Positions 7,832-15,237 of a DNA stretch of 64,000 nt are shown piece after piece (the stretch's first letter is position 1; every line of letters begins with the position of its first letter). The notes below the pieces were generated by a model. The model was not told the DNA's origin and ran no database searches. It worked only from the letters and a program-made list of their open reading frames with translations. Source of the stretch: Acidicapsa dinghuensis (GTDB lineage Bacteria; Acidobacteriota; Terriglobia; Terriglobales; Acidobacteriaceae); assembly GCF_025685685.1 (NCBI RefSeq), contig NZ_JAGSYH010000002.1, positions 668,768 through 732,767 of the forward strand, written 5' to 3'. The position numbers were made by a program, and so were the translations under genes.

Positions 7832-8074
7832 TTAGAAGTTCTCAGACGCCACGCAATAGACGCCCAGGCTTTCGTCGTACTCTTCTTCGAGAGTGGTGAG
7901 CTCATCGGTTGGCTCATCGTTCTCGTCGCTGACACGCATCTTCTGAGTGCCGGGGACCTCGAATGCCCCTGCAATATCGAAGTCATCGGAATCAGCTTGC
8001 ATCTGCGCGAGCACCGCTTCTTTCGACGGCCCTCCGTAGATATCCCCACCACCCGTATCCATAAAAATCGCCAT
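7832..8074 (-). CDS. Hypothetical acidic phage protein
   Basis: An 80-residue acidic protein (many Asp and Glu, e.g. ENDEPTDELTTLEEEYDESL) starting MAIFMDTGGGDIYGG. An AGGGGAA ribosome-binding site precedes the ATG at 8074. No family recognised. The roughly 180 bases that follow before the next gene hold no convincing coding frame. Confidence 0.55.
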   Translation of the reverse strand: MAIFMDTGGGDIYGGPSKEAVLAQMQADSDDFDIAGAFEVPGTQKMRVSDENDEPTDELTTLEEEYDESLGVYCVASENF

Positions 8075-8089
8075 GACAGTTCCCCTTTC

Positions 8090-8498
8090 TCACTTCAAAG
8101 CAAACGCCGACTTCGCCGGCGCAAATTCCACCCACAATCGCGTGAAGGCAAAGCGCTTCACGAAACTCCAAACCTCATCCGCGGCTGGGATCGCGATCGC
8201 TACCCACAGTTCCGTCAACTTTTCGTTGCGCGTGAAACGAAGATCTTCGAGATCGACAGCAACAAACGTGAAGAGCTCCTCTTTGCTGTCGGCCAGCGGA
8301 AAGAAACGGCACCGCTGGTCCAGCATCATCACGTCGATCGATAACGCAGTAATGCGGTGGTCGACCGTCTCGATCGCTACCCAGTTGGTTGCGATGATGT
8401 CGCTGCATTTCGCAATCTCTTCCGGCTTGCACGTAATCGCAAAGTTCAGATGCCAGAGGATAGTGCCCGTCTTGTTGTCTTTTTTTTAGGCGCGCCAT
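8090..8498 (-). CDS. Hypothetical phage protein, frame broken at an A8 run
   Basis: Protein-like sequence runs in one frame from the stop at 8090 back to a TAA at the poly-A run (plus-strand T8 at 8480-8487), where no good start exists. The only plausible ATG (8498, MARLKK) is in another frame, directly before the run. Losing one A, or a +1 shift there, joins MARLKK to DNKTGTILWHLNFAITCKPE and restores about 135 residues. The downstream part is rich in aromatic residues and has the look of a compact beta protein. A sequencing indel, phase-variable tract or programmed slippage are all possible. Without a shift, a GTG at 8332 would give only the last 80 residues. Confidence 0.5.
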
Positions 8499-8552
8499 GA
8501 AAGTAGAACTCCGGACGCACGCCCTCAAAGAACGCCTTGTCGTCTGCCGGCA

Positions 8553-8849
8553 TCAGCGGCTTCCTCGCTTTGTCACCTTCGGAAAGTTGCGGTGCAGACA
8601 GCCATTCCTATCGCGGTAATAGAGCCCCTGCATCGACCTGGAGAGCGCGAGCGCATGCTCCTTCATCCGCAGATCATCCAAGGCCTTCGCAGCTTTGAAT
8701 GCACTCGAAAGCTGCTGCCGCATAGACTTCGCCTTCGCTTCCGATACTTCACGCACCCATCTGAAGATGCGTCCATTGCGCGCAGGCCAAAGGGATCGAT
8801 TGTACGGATCCGGATTGCGCTCCAAACTCTCACCCATCACACTGAACAT
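8553..8849 (-). CDS. Hypothetical basic phage protein
   Basis: 98 residues from the ATG at 8849, which overlaps the upstream stop by one base (TGATG). The protein is basic and helical (VREVSEAKAKSMRQQLSSAF, KAAKALDDLRMKEHALALSR) with an aromatic C-terminus. The frame is open further upstream but there overlaps the preceding gene. No known domain is recognised. Confidence 0.55.
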   Translation of the reverse strand: MFSVMGESLERNPDPYNRSLWPARNGRIFRWVREVSEAKAKSMRQQLSSAFKAAKALDDLRMKEHALALSRSMQGLYYRDRNGCLHRNFPKVTKRGSR

Positions 8850-9097
8850 CAATTCCCTCCCGTCAAAAACTGCACCACGAAATACGCGAACAACACGAAC
8901 ACCACCGCCGCGCCCGCGTAGTAAATCCACTGTGCCCGCGCAGGCCTCGCTACTTCGCGATCGCACCGCCCGCGCCTGAAATACATGGCATTCAGCGCAG
9001 CCACTTCCTCCGCGCACTTCGCACACATCCCCTCACCAGGCACCGCACGCCCGCAACCGGCGCTGCATCGATACCGCGTTACAACCGCGTGACTCAT
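8849..9097 (-). CDS. Zinc-finger-like protein with C-terminal membrane helix
   Basis: 82 residues. The N-terminus holds RYRCSAGCGRAVPGEGMCAK followed by CAEEV, a four-Cys cluster (CxxxC...CxxC) suitable for one zinc. The C-terminus has a single hydrophobic helix (WIYYAGAAVVFVLFAYFVVQ) near residues 58-77. Topology would place the zinc module on one side of the membrane with almost no tail beyond the helix. The ATG at 9097 overlaps the previous stop (ATGA). A lysis- or membrane-associated role is possible but unsupported. Confidence 0.6.
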   Translation of the reverse strand: MSHAVVTRYRCSAGCGRAVPGEGMCAKCAEEVAALNAMYFRRGRCDREVARPARAQWIYYAGAAVVFVLFAYFVVQFLTGGN

Positions 9098-9351
9098 GCC
9101 GCCTTCTTCTTTCTGCGCGCTTGCCGGCGCGCCTTCCGCTCCACCGCCGCATTCCTCCGGCCGGCGAGATAGCCATCCCATCCAACCCTCTGCGCGCGCT
9201 CCTGGTCGCTCAGGTATTGCCCGCGGCATGGGTCATTCGTACACACCGTGCGCTCCTGGTTAAACCAGGCGCAGGGCTCTCCCGTGCTGCAGGTGCATGG
9301 ATCGCTCTCCGTGCACCTGCAGTACTGGCAGCGCCCCGGCTCGGCACTCAC
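9094..9351 (-). CDS. Cys-rich basic phage protein
   Basis: 85 residues from a GTG at 9351 (GGTGGG ribosome-binding site; the GTGA overlaps the upstream stop). It has CQYCRCTESDPCTCSTGEPC followed by a WFNQERTVCTNDPC segment, nine Cys in about 45 residues. This is close to the small Cys-rich phage proteins that carry a CxxCxCTxxxPC signature. The C-terminus is strongly basic (ERKARRQARRKKKAA), which suggests nucleic-acid contact. Confidence 0.6.
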   Translation of the reverse strand: MSAEPGRCQYCRCTESDPCTCSTGEPCAWFNQERTVCTNDPCRGQYLSDQERAQRVGWDGYLAGRRNAAVERKARRQARRKKKAA

Positions 9352-9536
9352 GTCCCACCGCCCGGCCGATAGTTTCCATCCGGATATTTCGCCAGGAACT
9401 GCTTGCACGAAGCCCAGCCCTCCTGCCGCCCGCGCACATAGCCCCAGTTCCAGCCCAGCCACCACACGAGATAGCCGCACAGGCCAAGCACGGGCACAGC
9501 AATAGCCAGAGGCACACGAAAGAGTTCATGCATCAT
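9348..9536 (-). CDS. Small single-pass membrane protein
   Basis: 62 residues with one hydrophobic segment (PLAIAVPVLGLCGYLVWWLG) near the N-terminus and a polar C-terminal tail. The ATG overlaps the ParB-like stop (ATGA) and the stop overlaps the next GTG. A holin or lysis-accessory role is possible from size alone, but one transmembrane helix in an early cluster is weak evidence. Confidence 0.5.
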   Translation of the reverse strand: MMHELFRVPLAIAVPVLGLCGYLVWWLGWNWGYVRGRQEGWASCKQFLAKYPDGNYRPGGGT

Positions 9537-11344
9537 CGGCGCACCGCCTTCTTCTTCGCGGCCTTTTTCGCGGGCTTTGCGACTGCTTTCTTAGGCGTCG
9601 CCGTCGCCGCCTGCTTCTTAGTGGGGGCTGCAGCCTTCGCAGGCGTGACGGCCTGTTTCATCACCTTCTTCGGGGTTGCTTTAGCAGCAGAGGGCGCAGC
9701 AATCGACGCGCGGATGGATGCGTAGTCCAGGCCGAGAAGCTTCGCCACCTTCTCAAAACCTATCTCCTCTTTCCTGCCCCCCTGTACATCATGCTCGTGA
9801 ACTGTGAGCTCGTTGACTTCCAATCCGACAAGAGCAATCCTGATCGCGTCGGCCGGAGTCAGCGACATAAGCTTCGCCGCGCGCGCCTTTTCGCCGCGCC
9901 AGCTGAAGATGTCCTTGTCCCATCCCAGAGCCTCGGCAAATTGCGCTTCTTTCGTGCTGTCGATTCGAGTGAAGGCAAACATGACCAGCGCCCGCACCAA
10001 ATCCGCCGATGGCAGATCCGGAACCGGCTTTGCGATCAGCTCCTTGAAAAGCCGGAGGCGATAGTCTTTCTCAACTTTCACTTTTGCCAGCAGCGCTTTG
10101 CGATCAGCCTTCTGCTTCTCGCTCGATACAGCGCGCGTCGATCCAGAGCTCCGCGATCCGTGCACCTTGCATTCCGGCCCGATGCAGATCTCGACTACCT
10201 TCCCGATACTGCGGCCATCCACATGGATCGCCTCGACCAGGAACCCGCATCGCTTCCCGCCAGCCTCCCTGAGGCCGTTGTAGAGGTAGTGAACCTGCGG
10301 GCCTTTCTTGTTCCACTCTTCGGTGATCTGATGGAGCGGCTTCTTCGCTGCCTTCGCCTCAGCCATCTTGCGCGCGACGAACGCCTTGACCTTTGCGTCA
10401 AAACAAGCGCGGTCAGTGCAGACATCCTCTCCCTCGACGTCGCTGAAGAGGAGCTGATTCGCGCCGCTGCGTTTAAGGCATGGCCCACAGCTGCCGGCCT
10501 CTGATACAAGGTCACCGTCGTTTGGATCGAACGGCGCCTCTCCGAGCACGCGAAGCGTTGTCTGGCTGATGTACCTGCGAAGTTCGTGCAGTGACTTGGA
10601 AGTTTGCCGAGCGCCTGCCCGAGACAGAGGACCAGGCTCTGGCTCTTCGCCATCGACCTCTTCGTCGTCGAACTCTTCGTCGTCTTCCTCATCTTCCTCG
10701 CGGTCATCAGGCGCGACGTAGCCAATATCCAGATACGCGAGCAGCCGTTCCTGTTCTGATTCGGAAAGCCGCGCGAGTTCGAGAGCGTGCTCGACGCCGA
10801 TAAGGCCGTTCCTGAGCGCGTCTTGTACATCTGGGGTCGCGTCGAGAAGCGTGAGACGGCGGCTGATATACACGGGAGACTTGCCGAGACGCGCAGCGAG
10901 ATCCTGAACGCTGAGCATGCGATTCTTTGCCAGCGTCATGGCATCATTGAAACCCTGCGCTTCTTCCAGCGCCGGAAGCTCCTGGCGCAGAAGGTTCTCG
11001 ACGATCTGCAATTCGCGAGCTTCGTCGTCCGTCAGTTCCCTTCGAATCGCGGGAATAGTTGTCTTGCCGGCAAGTTTTGAGGCCTCCACGCGCCGGTGGC
11101 CTGCGACGATTTCAAGCTTTACAATCTCGCCCTCGACCGGCAGCTCGCGGATGATGATCGGCTGCTGAACACCTCTCAGCCGGATCGACGCGGCAAGCTC
11201 TCCCAGGCTTTCGTCGTGGCGGATAACGCGGGCATTGAAGGGAGAAGGCTCTAGTTCGGCAAGTACTACTTCTTCGATCTCGCTTGCGAAGTCAGTCCAG
11301 TTGTCCTGTTCGGTTTGAGCGGCCACCGCCGCGGCGCCCGTCAC
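9533..11344 (-). CDS. ParB-like partition/nuclease-fold protein with lysine-rich tail
   Basis: 603 residues. Residues about 25-120 form a ParB/Spo0J N-terminal domain with GHRR (82-85) at the CTP-binding box II position. A helix-turn-helix follows (LSVQDLAARLGKSPVYISRR). After a very acidic linker (DDREEDEEDDEEFDDEE) comes a Cys cluster with CGPCLKRSG and CTDRACF, seen in plasmid and phage ParB-like proteins. The last 50 residues are Lys/Ala/Pro repeats (TPKKAVAKPAKKAAKKKAVR) resembling histone H1. No ParA partner is visible. It may act in element maintenance or as a DNA-bridging regulator. It starts at a GTG overlapping the previous stop (GTGA). Confidence 0.85.
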   Translation of the reverse strand: MTGAAAVAAQTEQDNWTDFASEIEEVVLAELEPSPFNARVIRHDESLGELAASIRLRGVQQPIIIRELPVEGEIVKLEIVAGHRRVEASKLAGKTTIPAIRRELTDDEARELQIVENLLRQELPALEEAQGFNDAMTLAKNRMLSVQDLAARLGKSPVYISRRLTLLDATPDVQDALRNGLIGVEHALELARLSESEQERLLAYLDIGYVAPDDREEDEEDDEEFDDEEVDGEEPEPGPLSRAGARQTSKSLHELRRYISQTTLRVLGEAPFDPNDGDLVSEAGSCGPCLKRSGANQLLFSDVEGEDVCTDRACFDAKVKAFVARKMAEAKAAKKPLHQITEEWNKKGPQVHYLYNGLREAGGKRCGFLVEAIHVDGRSIGKVVEICIGPECKVHGSRSSGSTRAVSSEKQKADRKALLAKVKVEKDYRLRLFKELIAKPVPDLPSADLVRALVMFAFTRIDSTKEAQFAEALGWDKDIFSWRGEKARAAKLMSLTPADAIRIALVGLEVNELTVHEHDVQGGRKEEIGFEKVAKLLGLDYASIRASIAAPSAAKATPKKVMKQAVTPAKAAAPTKKQAATATPKKAVAKPAKKAAKKKAVRR

Positions 11345-11889
11345 AGATCCACCGCCCCTCTGAATTCATGCAGCCAGGGAAGAGCGCGGCACAGGTACTG
11401 GATCTCCTCAAACCGCACACGTTTCGAACTGGCCAACGGCAACTGCCTTTTCAAAATGTCCGTGGGAATACCGGCGCAAAAACTGATGCAAATCGCAATC
11501 CGCTTGCGGGCCTCGATCGCCGCGTCGCTCAAATCACGCGAAGCCTCGGTCGCCGCCCCCTGAACCTCTTGATCCACCGACCGATCTTCCGAGGCAGTAG
11601 GCTCCTCAAAAGCCGCCGCCAGGATCTTGTCGAGAATGCGCTCAACGCGCTGCACCTTGCATTCGCGACCATGCACAACCGATAAGCCGTCCATGGACGT
11701 CCCACCGCAATGGGCGCACCGCCGATACCTTCCTTCCAGGCCATGAACGTAGCAATCATTTGCCAGATCGCGAGTCGCAAATAGCAGCTCGGCTAACAGC
11801 CCTGCCGGTACTCCAACTCCATCGACAGCGGCAGGCATCGGCGGCCGAGAATCGGCAGCCGGAAAATGAGCGGTCCGTGTTTCGCCCAT
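11341..11889 (-). CDS. Hypothetical protein, first gene of the prophage cluster
   Basis: 182 residues. A short Cys/His cluster (CAHCGGTSMDGLSVVHGREC) in the first third could bind zinc, and the remainder is helical. The ATG at 11889 has a GGAG ribosome-binding site. It is the first gene after the tRNA-Thr and probably the first of the long minus-strand transcription unit. Its GTGA overlap with the ParB-like gene suggests coupled translation. No named family is recognised. Confidence 0.6.
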   Translation of the reverse strand: MGETRTAHFPAADSRPPMPAAVDGVGVPAGLLAELLFATRDLANDCYVHGLEGRYRRCAHCGGTSMDGLSVVHGRECKVQRVERILDKILAAAFEEPTASEDRSVDQEVQGAATEASRDLSDAAIEARKRIAICISFCAGIPTDILKRQLPLASSKRVRFEEIQYLCRALPWLHEFRGAVDL

Positions 11890-11960
11890 GATGGTTCTCC
11901 AGATAGTGAATTGCCAATCCAGAGAGCAGGCCGCAGGCTTTCACGCAGCGCGCCAGACCA

Positions 11961-11977
11961 ACTGTTTTGAGAACAGT
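11961..11977. promoter_or_regulatory. 17-bp palindrome upstream of the prophage cluster (candidate operator)
   Basis: ACTGTT and AACAGT flank a 5-base centre, about 70 bases upstream of the first prophage gene. It lies where an operator controlling the minus-strand cluster would be. The spacing CTGT-N7-ACAG is one base short of the gamma-proteobacterial LexA box, so LexA is not claimed. A phage repressor or the XRE protein at 2345-2617 are candidate binders; this is inference. Confidence 0.35.
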
Positions 11978-12011
11978 CGCTCCAGCGCCGAGAGGTGACC
12001 AGAAATGCAAA

Positions 12012-12053
12012 AAGCGCCTGAACAACGGTCAGCAGACAGTTGTTCAGGCGCTT
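12012..12053 (-). terminator. Strong hairpin terminator downstream of tRNA-Thr
   Basis: A perfect 15-bp stem (12012-12026 with 12039-12053) and a 12-base loop. On the minus strand it is followed by TTTTGC, giving a rho-independent terminator about 66 bases after the tRNA-Thr 3' end. It may insulate the tRNA from the prophage cluster. Confidence 0.75.
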
Positions 12054-12118
12054 ATTTGACTCGAATCCGATGCACATCCTGCGATAACTCCAGCAGAATG
12101 AACAAGCCTTCAGAAGAC

Positions 12119-12194
<76 letters not shown>

Positions 12195-12300
12195 GGGTCC
12201 AAGTGCGATTTTACAGGGATCGGGAACGAAGGTAAAGACAAGCAGGGAGCGTTGATCGTTCTCCTCCACTGCACTTTGTTTTTTTTGACCGAGCCTCGTT

Positions 12301-12579
12301 TCATTTTCGGATCAGCTTTCGATACCAAAGACGATTTTTCTCTTCCGAAGAATTTCGAAAATCGCCACGATAGAGTTGGCTACCGTCCCTGCCCCAGACC
12401 CAGATGTTGTTCCATGAGCACTCGAGACGATGCGGTAGTAGCAGGTTTTCGAAATCGATGCAGGCTTTGAGGCTGCGGTTTTGGTTTCTACGTTCACCGC
12501 GATGAGCGAGCTGTTTGTCGACTTTGGCACTGGAAGTTCCAGTAATAGCAATGAATGGACGACGAGTGGAACGGCTCAA
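12301..12579 (-). CDS. Conserved small basic hypothetical protein
   Basis: 92 residues from a TTG start at 12577-12579 that has a good AGGAG site six bases upstream. The N-terminal pattern MSRSTRRPFIAITGTSSAKV, followed by DKQLAHRGERRNQ, and the C-terminal WVWGRDGSQLYRGDF...RKLIRK match a widespread family of small uncharacterised proteins (MSRSxRKTPI...EKxDKxxxNRxxRR...RKxxRK). It may bind nucleic acid, given its charge. It lies outside the prophage, just upstream of the tRNA-Thr. Confidence 0.65.
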   Translation of the reverse strand: MSRSTRRPFIAITGTSSAKVDKQLAHRGERRNQNRSLKACIDFENLLLPHRLECSWNNIWVWGRDGSQLYRGDFRNSSEEKNRLWYRKLIRK

Positions 12580-12697
12580 ATTATTCTCCTGGTCGCGAAT
12601 GCGTACCTAGGTCATGGCGTCCTCCTATGTGAATTAAGCAGCCGAACAGAATAGCGGAAAATCAGGCGCGGTGAGCTTGAACGCTGGCTCAGGCACG

Positions 12698-12727
12698 AAA
12701 AAGCCGCCCTTTCGAGGGCGGCTTTTT
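12698..12727. terminator. Bidirectional rho-independent terminator
   Basis: A 13-bp stem including AAGCCGCCCT/AGGGCGGCTT with a TTCG tetraloop, flanked by A- and T-runs that would serve both strands. No gene ends immediately beside it on either strand; the DUF6599-like gene ends about 350 bases to the right on the minus strand. Confidence 0.85.
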
Positions 12728-13077
12728 CTTTAGGGAGAATAGTTCCAACGGAGGCAAGGCCATCAGAACTTTCTGGCTGCATAGTAGGTGCGGGGGATGG
12801 CGGTGTCAAGGAGAAATCCATCCAGAAATAAGTGCCATTCCATCAGTGGTTTACAGAATTGATTCCGGCTGGGCGGCATGTGCTTTTATTCGCCTGATGT
12901 TCGCCACGCAAGCTCGGGTTTATTTCCAGTTGTGGCCGGATTTTACCGGGTTTTGTACCGTATTTTCCACAGGATTTTCCTCCGATTGCAGCCGTTGTCA
13001 CTTCCGCGATACGGTGGGCTTGATGAGTGGCGACGCCAGTGTCGTAGGTTTTCTTCCTGCGCGGCTATTCCTTCAAG
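12728..13077. other. Intergenic stretch, no feature seen
   Basis: About 350 bases between the terminator and the 3' end of the DUF6599-like gene. An open frame on the plus strand (12846-13088) lacks a ribosome-binding site and has phage-free, Cys/Phe-rich composition typical of chance. I see no convincing gene or RNA here. Confidence 0.5.
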
Positions 13078-14346
13078 TCATTCCTTAAGATCCAGCCGGA
13101 TGAAGTCGTCGTCATTCATCACGGAGGCGGGCTTGCCACGCATCACACGAAAGATGGCGCGGCCGCTGCCGAGGGAAATTCCGATGACGACGGCTATGCC
13201 GAACATAACGACGACGAGGAGAACGATGCCGAGAATGAGGTGCGCGTAGTTCTGGATTTCATTGGTGGGTGAGCCGGGTATGGCGGACATCTCGACTTCG
13301 TAGTGAACGCTCTGGAGAAGCTTCATTGCGTCGTCTTTGATGGGGTCGCCGCTGACGATGGCAACTAACGGTCCACTGCGGCGCACGGCAACGGCTGTGG
13401 GATTGGAATCCTGGAGTGGTTTAGTCCAGGGGTGTTGCGGTGTATTGCCTGCGTGGATGTAGTCGGAGATGAGCTTTTCCTGCGCTTCGGCGATCTGCGG
13501 GGTTGGATAGCTCAGAAGCGTGAGGGTAGCGGGGCCTGAGGTTAGGGCGTAGCCGGCGGTTATGGCTTCAGCTCCGTGATCGAAGCCGATGAGCGATACC
13601 GGGAGAACAGCGGGCGAGGCGGATTGCGCCGCAGGACCGGTGTAGCCAGCGGGACCAAGGGCGTAGTGCGTGGACTGGCCCTGGATGTCGCGCTGTGGAA
13701 GGTCGCCGAGGATGGGTGGGGGAAGGTTCCGGGTTCCGGAGGGGATGGGCAGCTGGCTGGCCATGTCCCGCAGTTCGGAGGCGGTCATGGCGGAAACCTG
13801 GGAGAAATTGGCGTCAATGAGGATGTTGCCGGTCCAGAAGAGAACGCGCTTATTGTCGGAAGCGGCTCCAGCACCGATTTCGACTTTGGGCCAGGCGGAG
13901 GCGCGATAGAAGCTGTAGGCTCCGTATGCGCCGCTGGCGTCGGAGAAGCGAAGCGCGCGGATAGTGACGGTTTCGCTGCCGCGGGAGTAGTTACCGAGCA
14001 GGCCATCGGTAAAGCCGTATTCCTTGAGAGCGGCGGCGTTGGCGCTGTCAGCGTGAGATGAGTCTGTGAGTGCCTGCGGCGAGCCCGACTGCTGCCAGCC
14101 GGCAAAGACGGCCGGTAGCAGCGGGGCATTGGCACGAGCGGCGTCGGCATCAACGGCGGATTTGGCGGATGCCTTGACGGATTTGTCAGCCTTGACGGTC
14201 TTTGCGCCTTTGGGAAGTTCGTGGACTGTGGTGACGGAGACCTGCGCGGTGGCAACTGGGGAAAACGCGAAGATGCCCGCTGCGAAAAGGATGGCGGGGA
14301 TTGCGATTATGCGTGTGAGGGCTGGGAAGGTAGCGGAATTCTTCAT
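13078..14346 (-). CDS. DUF6599-like membrane-anchored exported protein
   Basis: 422 residues from the ATG at 14346. An N-terminal signal sequence (about residues 1-35: a hydrophobic run then FSPVATAQ) precedes a large extracytoplasmic part with the DUF6599 pattern. Diagnostic pieces are YGFTDGLLGNYSRGSETVTI, GAYGAYSFYR, and a repeat-like second half (FDHGAEAITAGYALTSGPAT). A single membrane helix lies near residues 370-392, then a short cytoplasmic basic tail. The family is mostly acidobacterial and its function is unknown. A GTG three codons upstream is an alternative start. Confidence 0.75.
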   Translation of the reverse strand: MKNSATFPALTRIIAIPAILFAAGIFAFSPVATAQVSVTTVHELPKGAKTVKADKSVKASAKSAVDADAARANAPLLPAVFAGWQQSGSPQALTDSSHADSANAAALKEYGFTDGLLGNYSRGSETVTIRALRFSDASGAYGAYSFYRASAWPKVEIGAGAASDNKRVLFWTGNILIDANFSQVSAMTASELRDMASQLPIPSGTRNLPPPILGDLPQRDIQGQSTHYALGPAGYTGPAAQSASPAVLPVSLIGFDHGAEAITAGYALTSGPATLTLLSYPTPQIAEAQEKLISDYIHAGNTPQHPWTKPLQDSNPTAVAVRRSGPLVAIVSGDPIKDDAMKLLQSVHYEVEMSAIPGSPTNEIQNYAHLILGIVLLVVVMFGIAVVIGISLGSGRAIFRVMRGKPASVMNDDDFIRLDLKE

Positions 14347-14512
14347 TCGGATCACTTTTCAGCGTATACCCCGGTCACTAAGACTGTCAGTGTCCGGACA
14401 GAGACGGCTTTTGAGTTCTTTGATTTAGACACCGCAGAGACGAAATGTGGCCGAAATGTCAGAAGGATGCCAGACGCTTACGCGTTTATGATCGCCGCAG
14501 GAGGAGGACACG

Positions 14513-15112
14513 ATGGCGAAGGCAAAGCTTTTGATGATTGTGGGCGACTTTGTGGAGGACTACGAGGTGATGGTGCCGTTTCAGGCGCTGCAGATGGTGG
14601 GCCACACGGTGCATGCTGTCTGTCCGAACAAGCGGGCTGGGGAGACGGTGCGGACGGCGATTCATGACTTCGAGGGCGACCAAACGTATTCGGAGAAGTC
14701 GGGGCACAACTTTCATCTGAACGCTACTTTCTCTGAGATTGAGATTGAGGATTACGACGGGCTGGTGTTGCCGGGTGGCCGCGCGCCGGAGTATCTGCGG
14801 CTAAATGAGAAGGTGCTGGACGCCGTGCGGTATTTTGACCGCGTGGATAAGCCTATTGCCGCGATCTGCCATGCGACGCAGATGCTGGCTGCGGCGGGGA
14901 TTGTAAAGGGCAAAGAGGTGAGCTGCTATCCGGCATGCGCGCCGGAGGTGAAGCTGGCGGGTGGGCGATATGCGGAGATTGCCATCGATGGTGCGGTAGC
15001 CGATGGGAAACTTGTGACTGCTCCTGCGTGGCCTGCGCATCCGGCGTGGCTTAGGAAGTTTCAGGAGGTGCTAGTGGCGCACCTGGCGGAGCCGAAGCGG
15101 ACGCAGGTCTAG
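14513..15112 (+). CDS. DJ-1/PfpI family protein
   Basis: 199 residues of the class I glutamine amidotransferase-like fold. AICHATQ holds the nucleophile Cys119 on the elbow, GDFVEDYE places a conserved acidic residue near 15, and [14 protein letters not shown] is the family's oxyanion-loop region. Members act as stress-linked glyoxalases, deglycases or peptidases; which one applies cannot be said. An AGGAGGAGG ribosome-binding site sits 5 bases before the ATG. It appears to be transcribed alone or with the AsmA-like gene 125 bases downstream. Confidence 0.88.
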   Translation: MAKAKLLMIVGDFVEDYEVMVPFQALQMVGHTVHAVCPNKRAGETVRTAIHDFEGDQTYSEKSGHNFHLNATFSEIEIEDYDGLVLPGGRAPEYLRLNEKVLDAVRYFDRVDKPIAAICHATQMLAAAGIVKGKEVSCYPACAPEVKLAGGRYAEIAIDGAVADGKLVTAPAWPAHPAWLRKFQEVLVAHLAEPKRTQV

Positions 15113-15237
15113 TTTGAGCCGATGCGATCATTTGGTTTTGAATGGGATGGCGTCAGCGGGCGCAGGCAGCCAATGCTGCGTGAAATGCGTCCTATCGTGA
15201 TGATCTGCAGCGGGATGCGACGGGATCGGAGCGAACG

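Noticed and set aside
11961-11977. LexA (SOS) box upstream of the prophage cluster
   Set aside because: The half-sites CTGT and ACAG are separated by 7 rather than 8 bases; kept only as an unspecified palindrome.
12846-13088. Open frame of about 80 codons on the plus strand
   Set aside because: No ribosome-binding site, odd Cys/Phe/Arg composition, and overlap with the end of the DUF6599-like gene.
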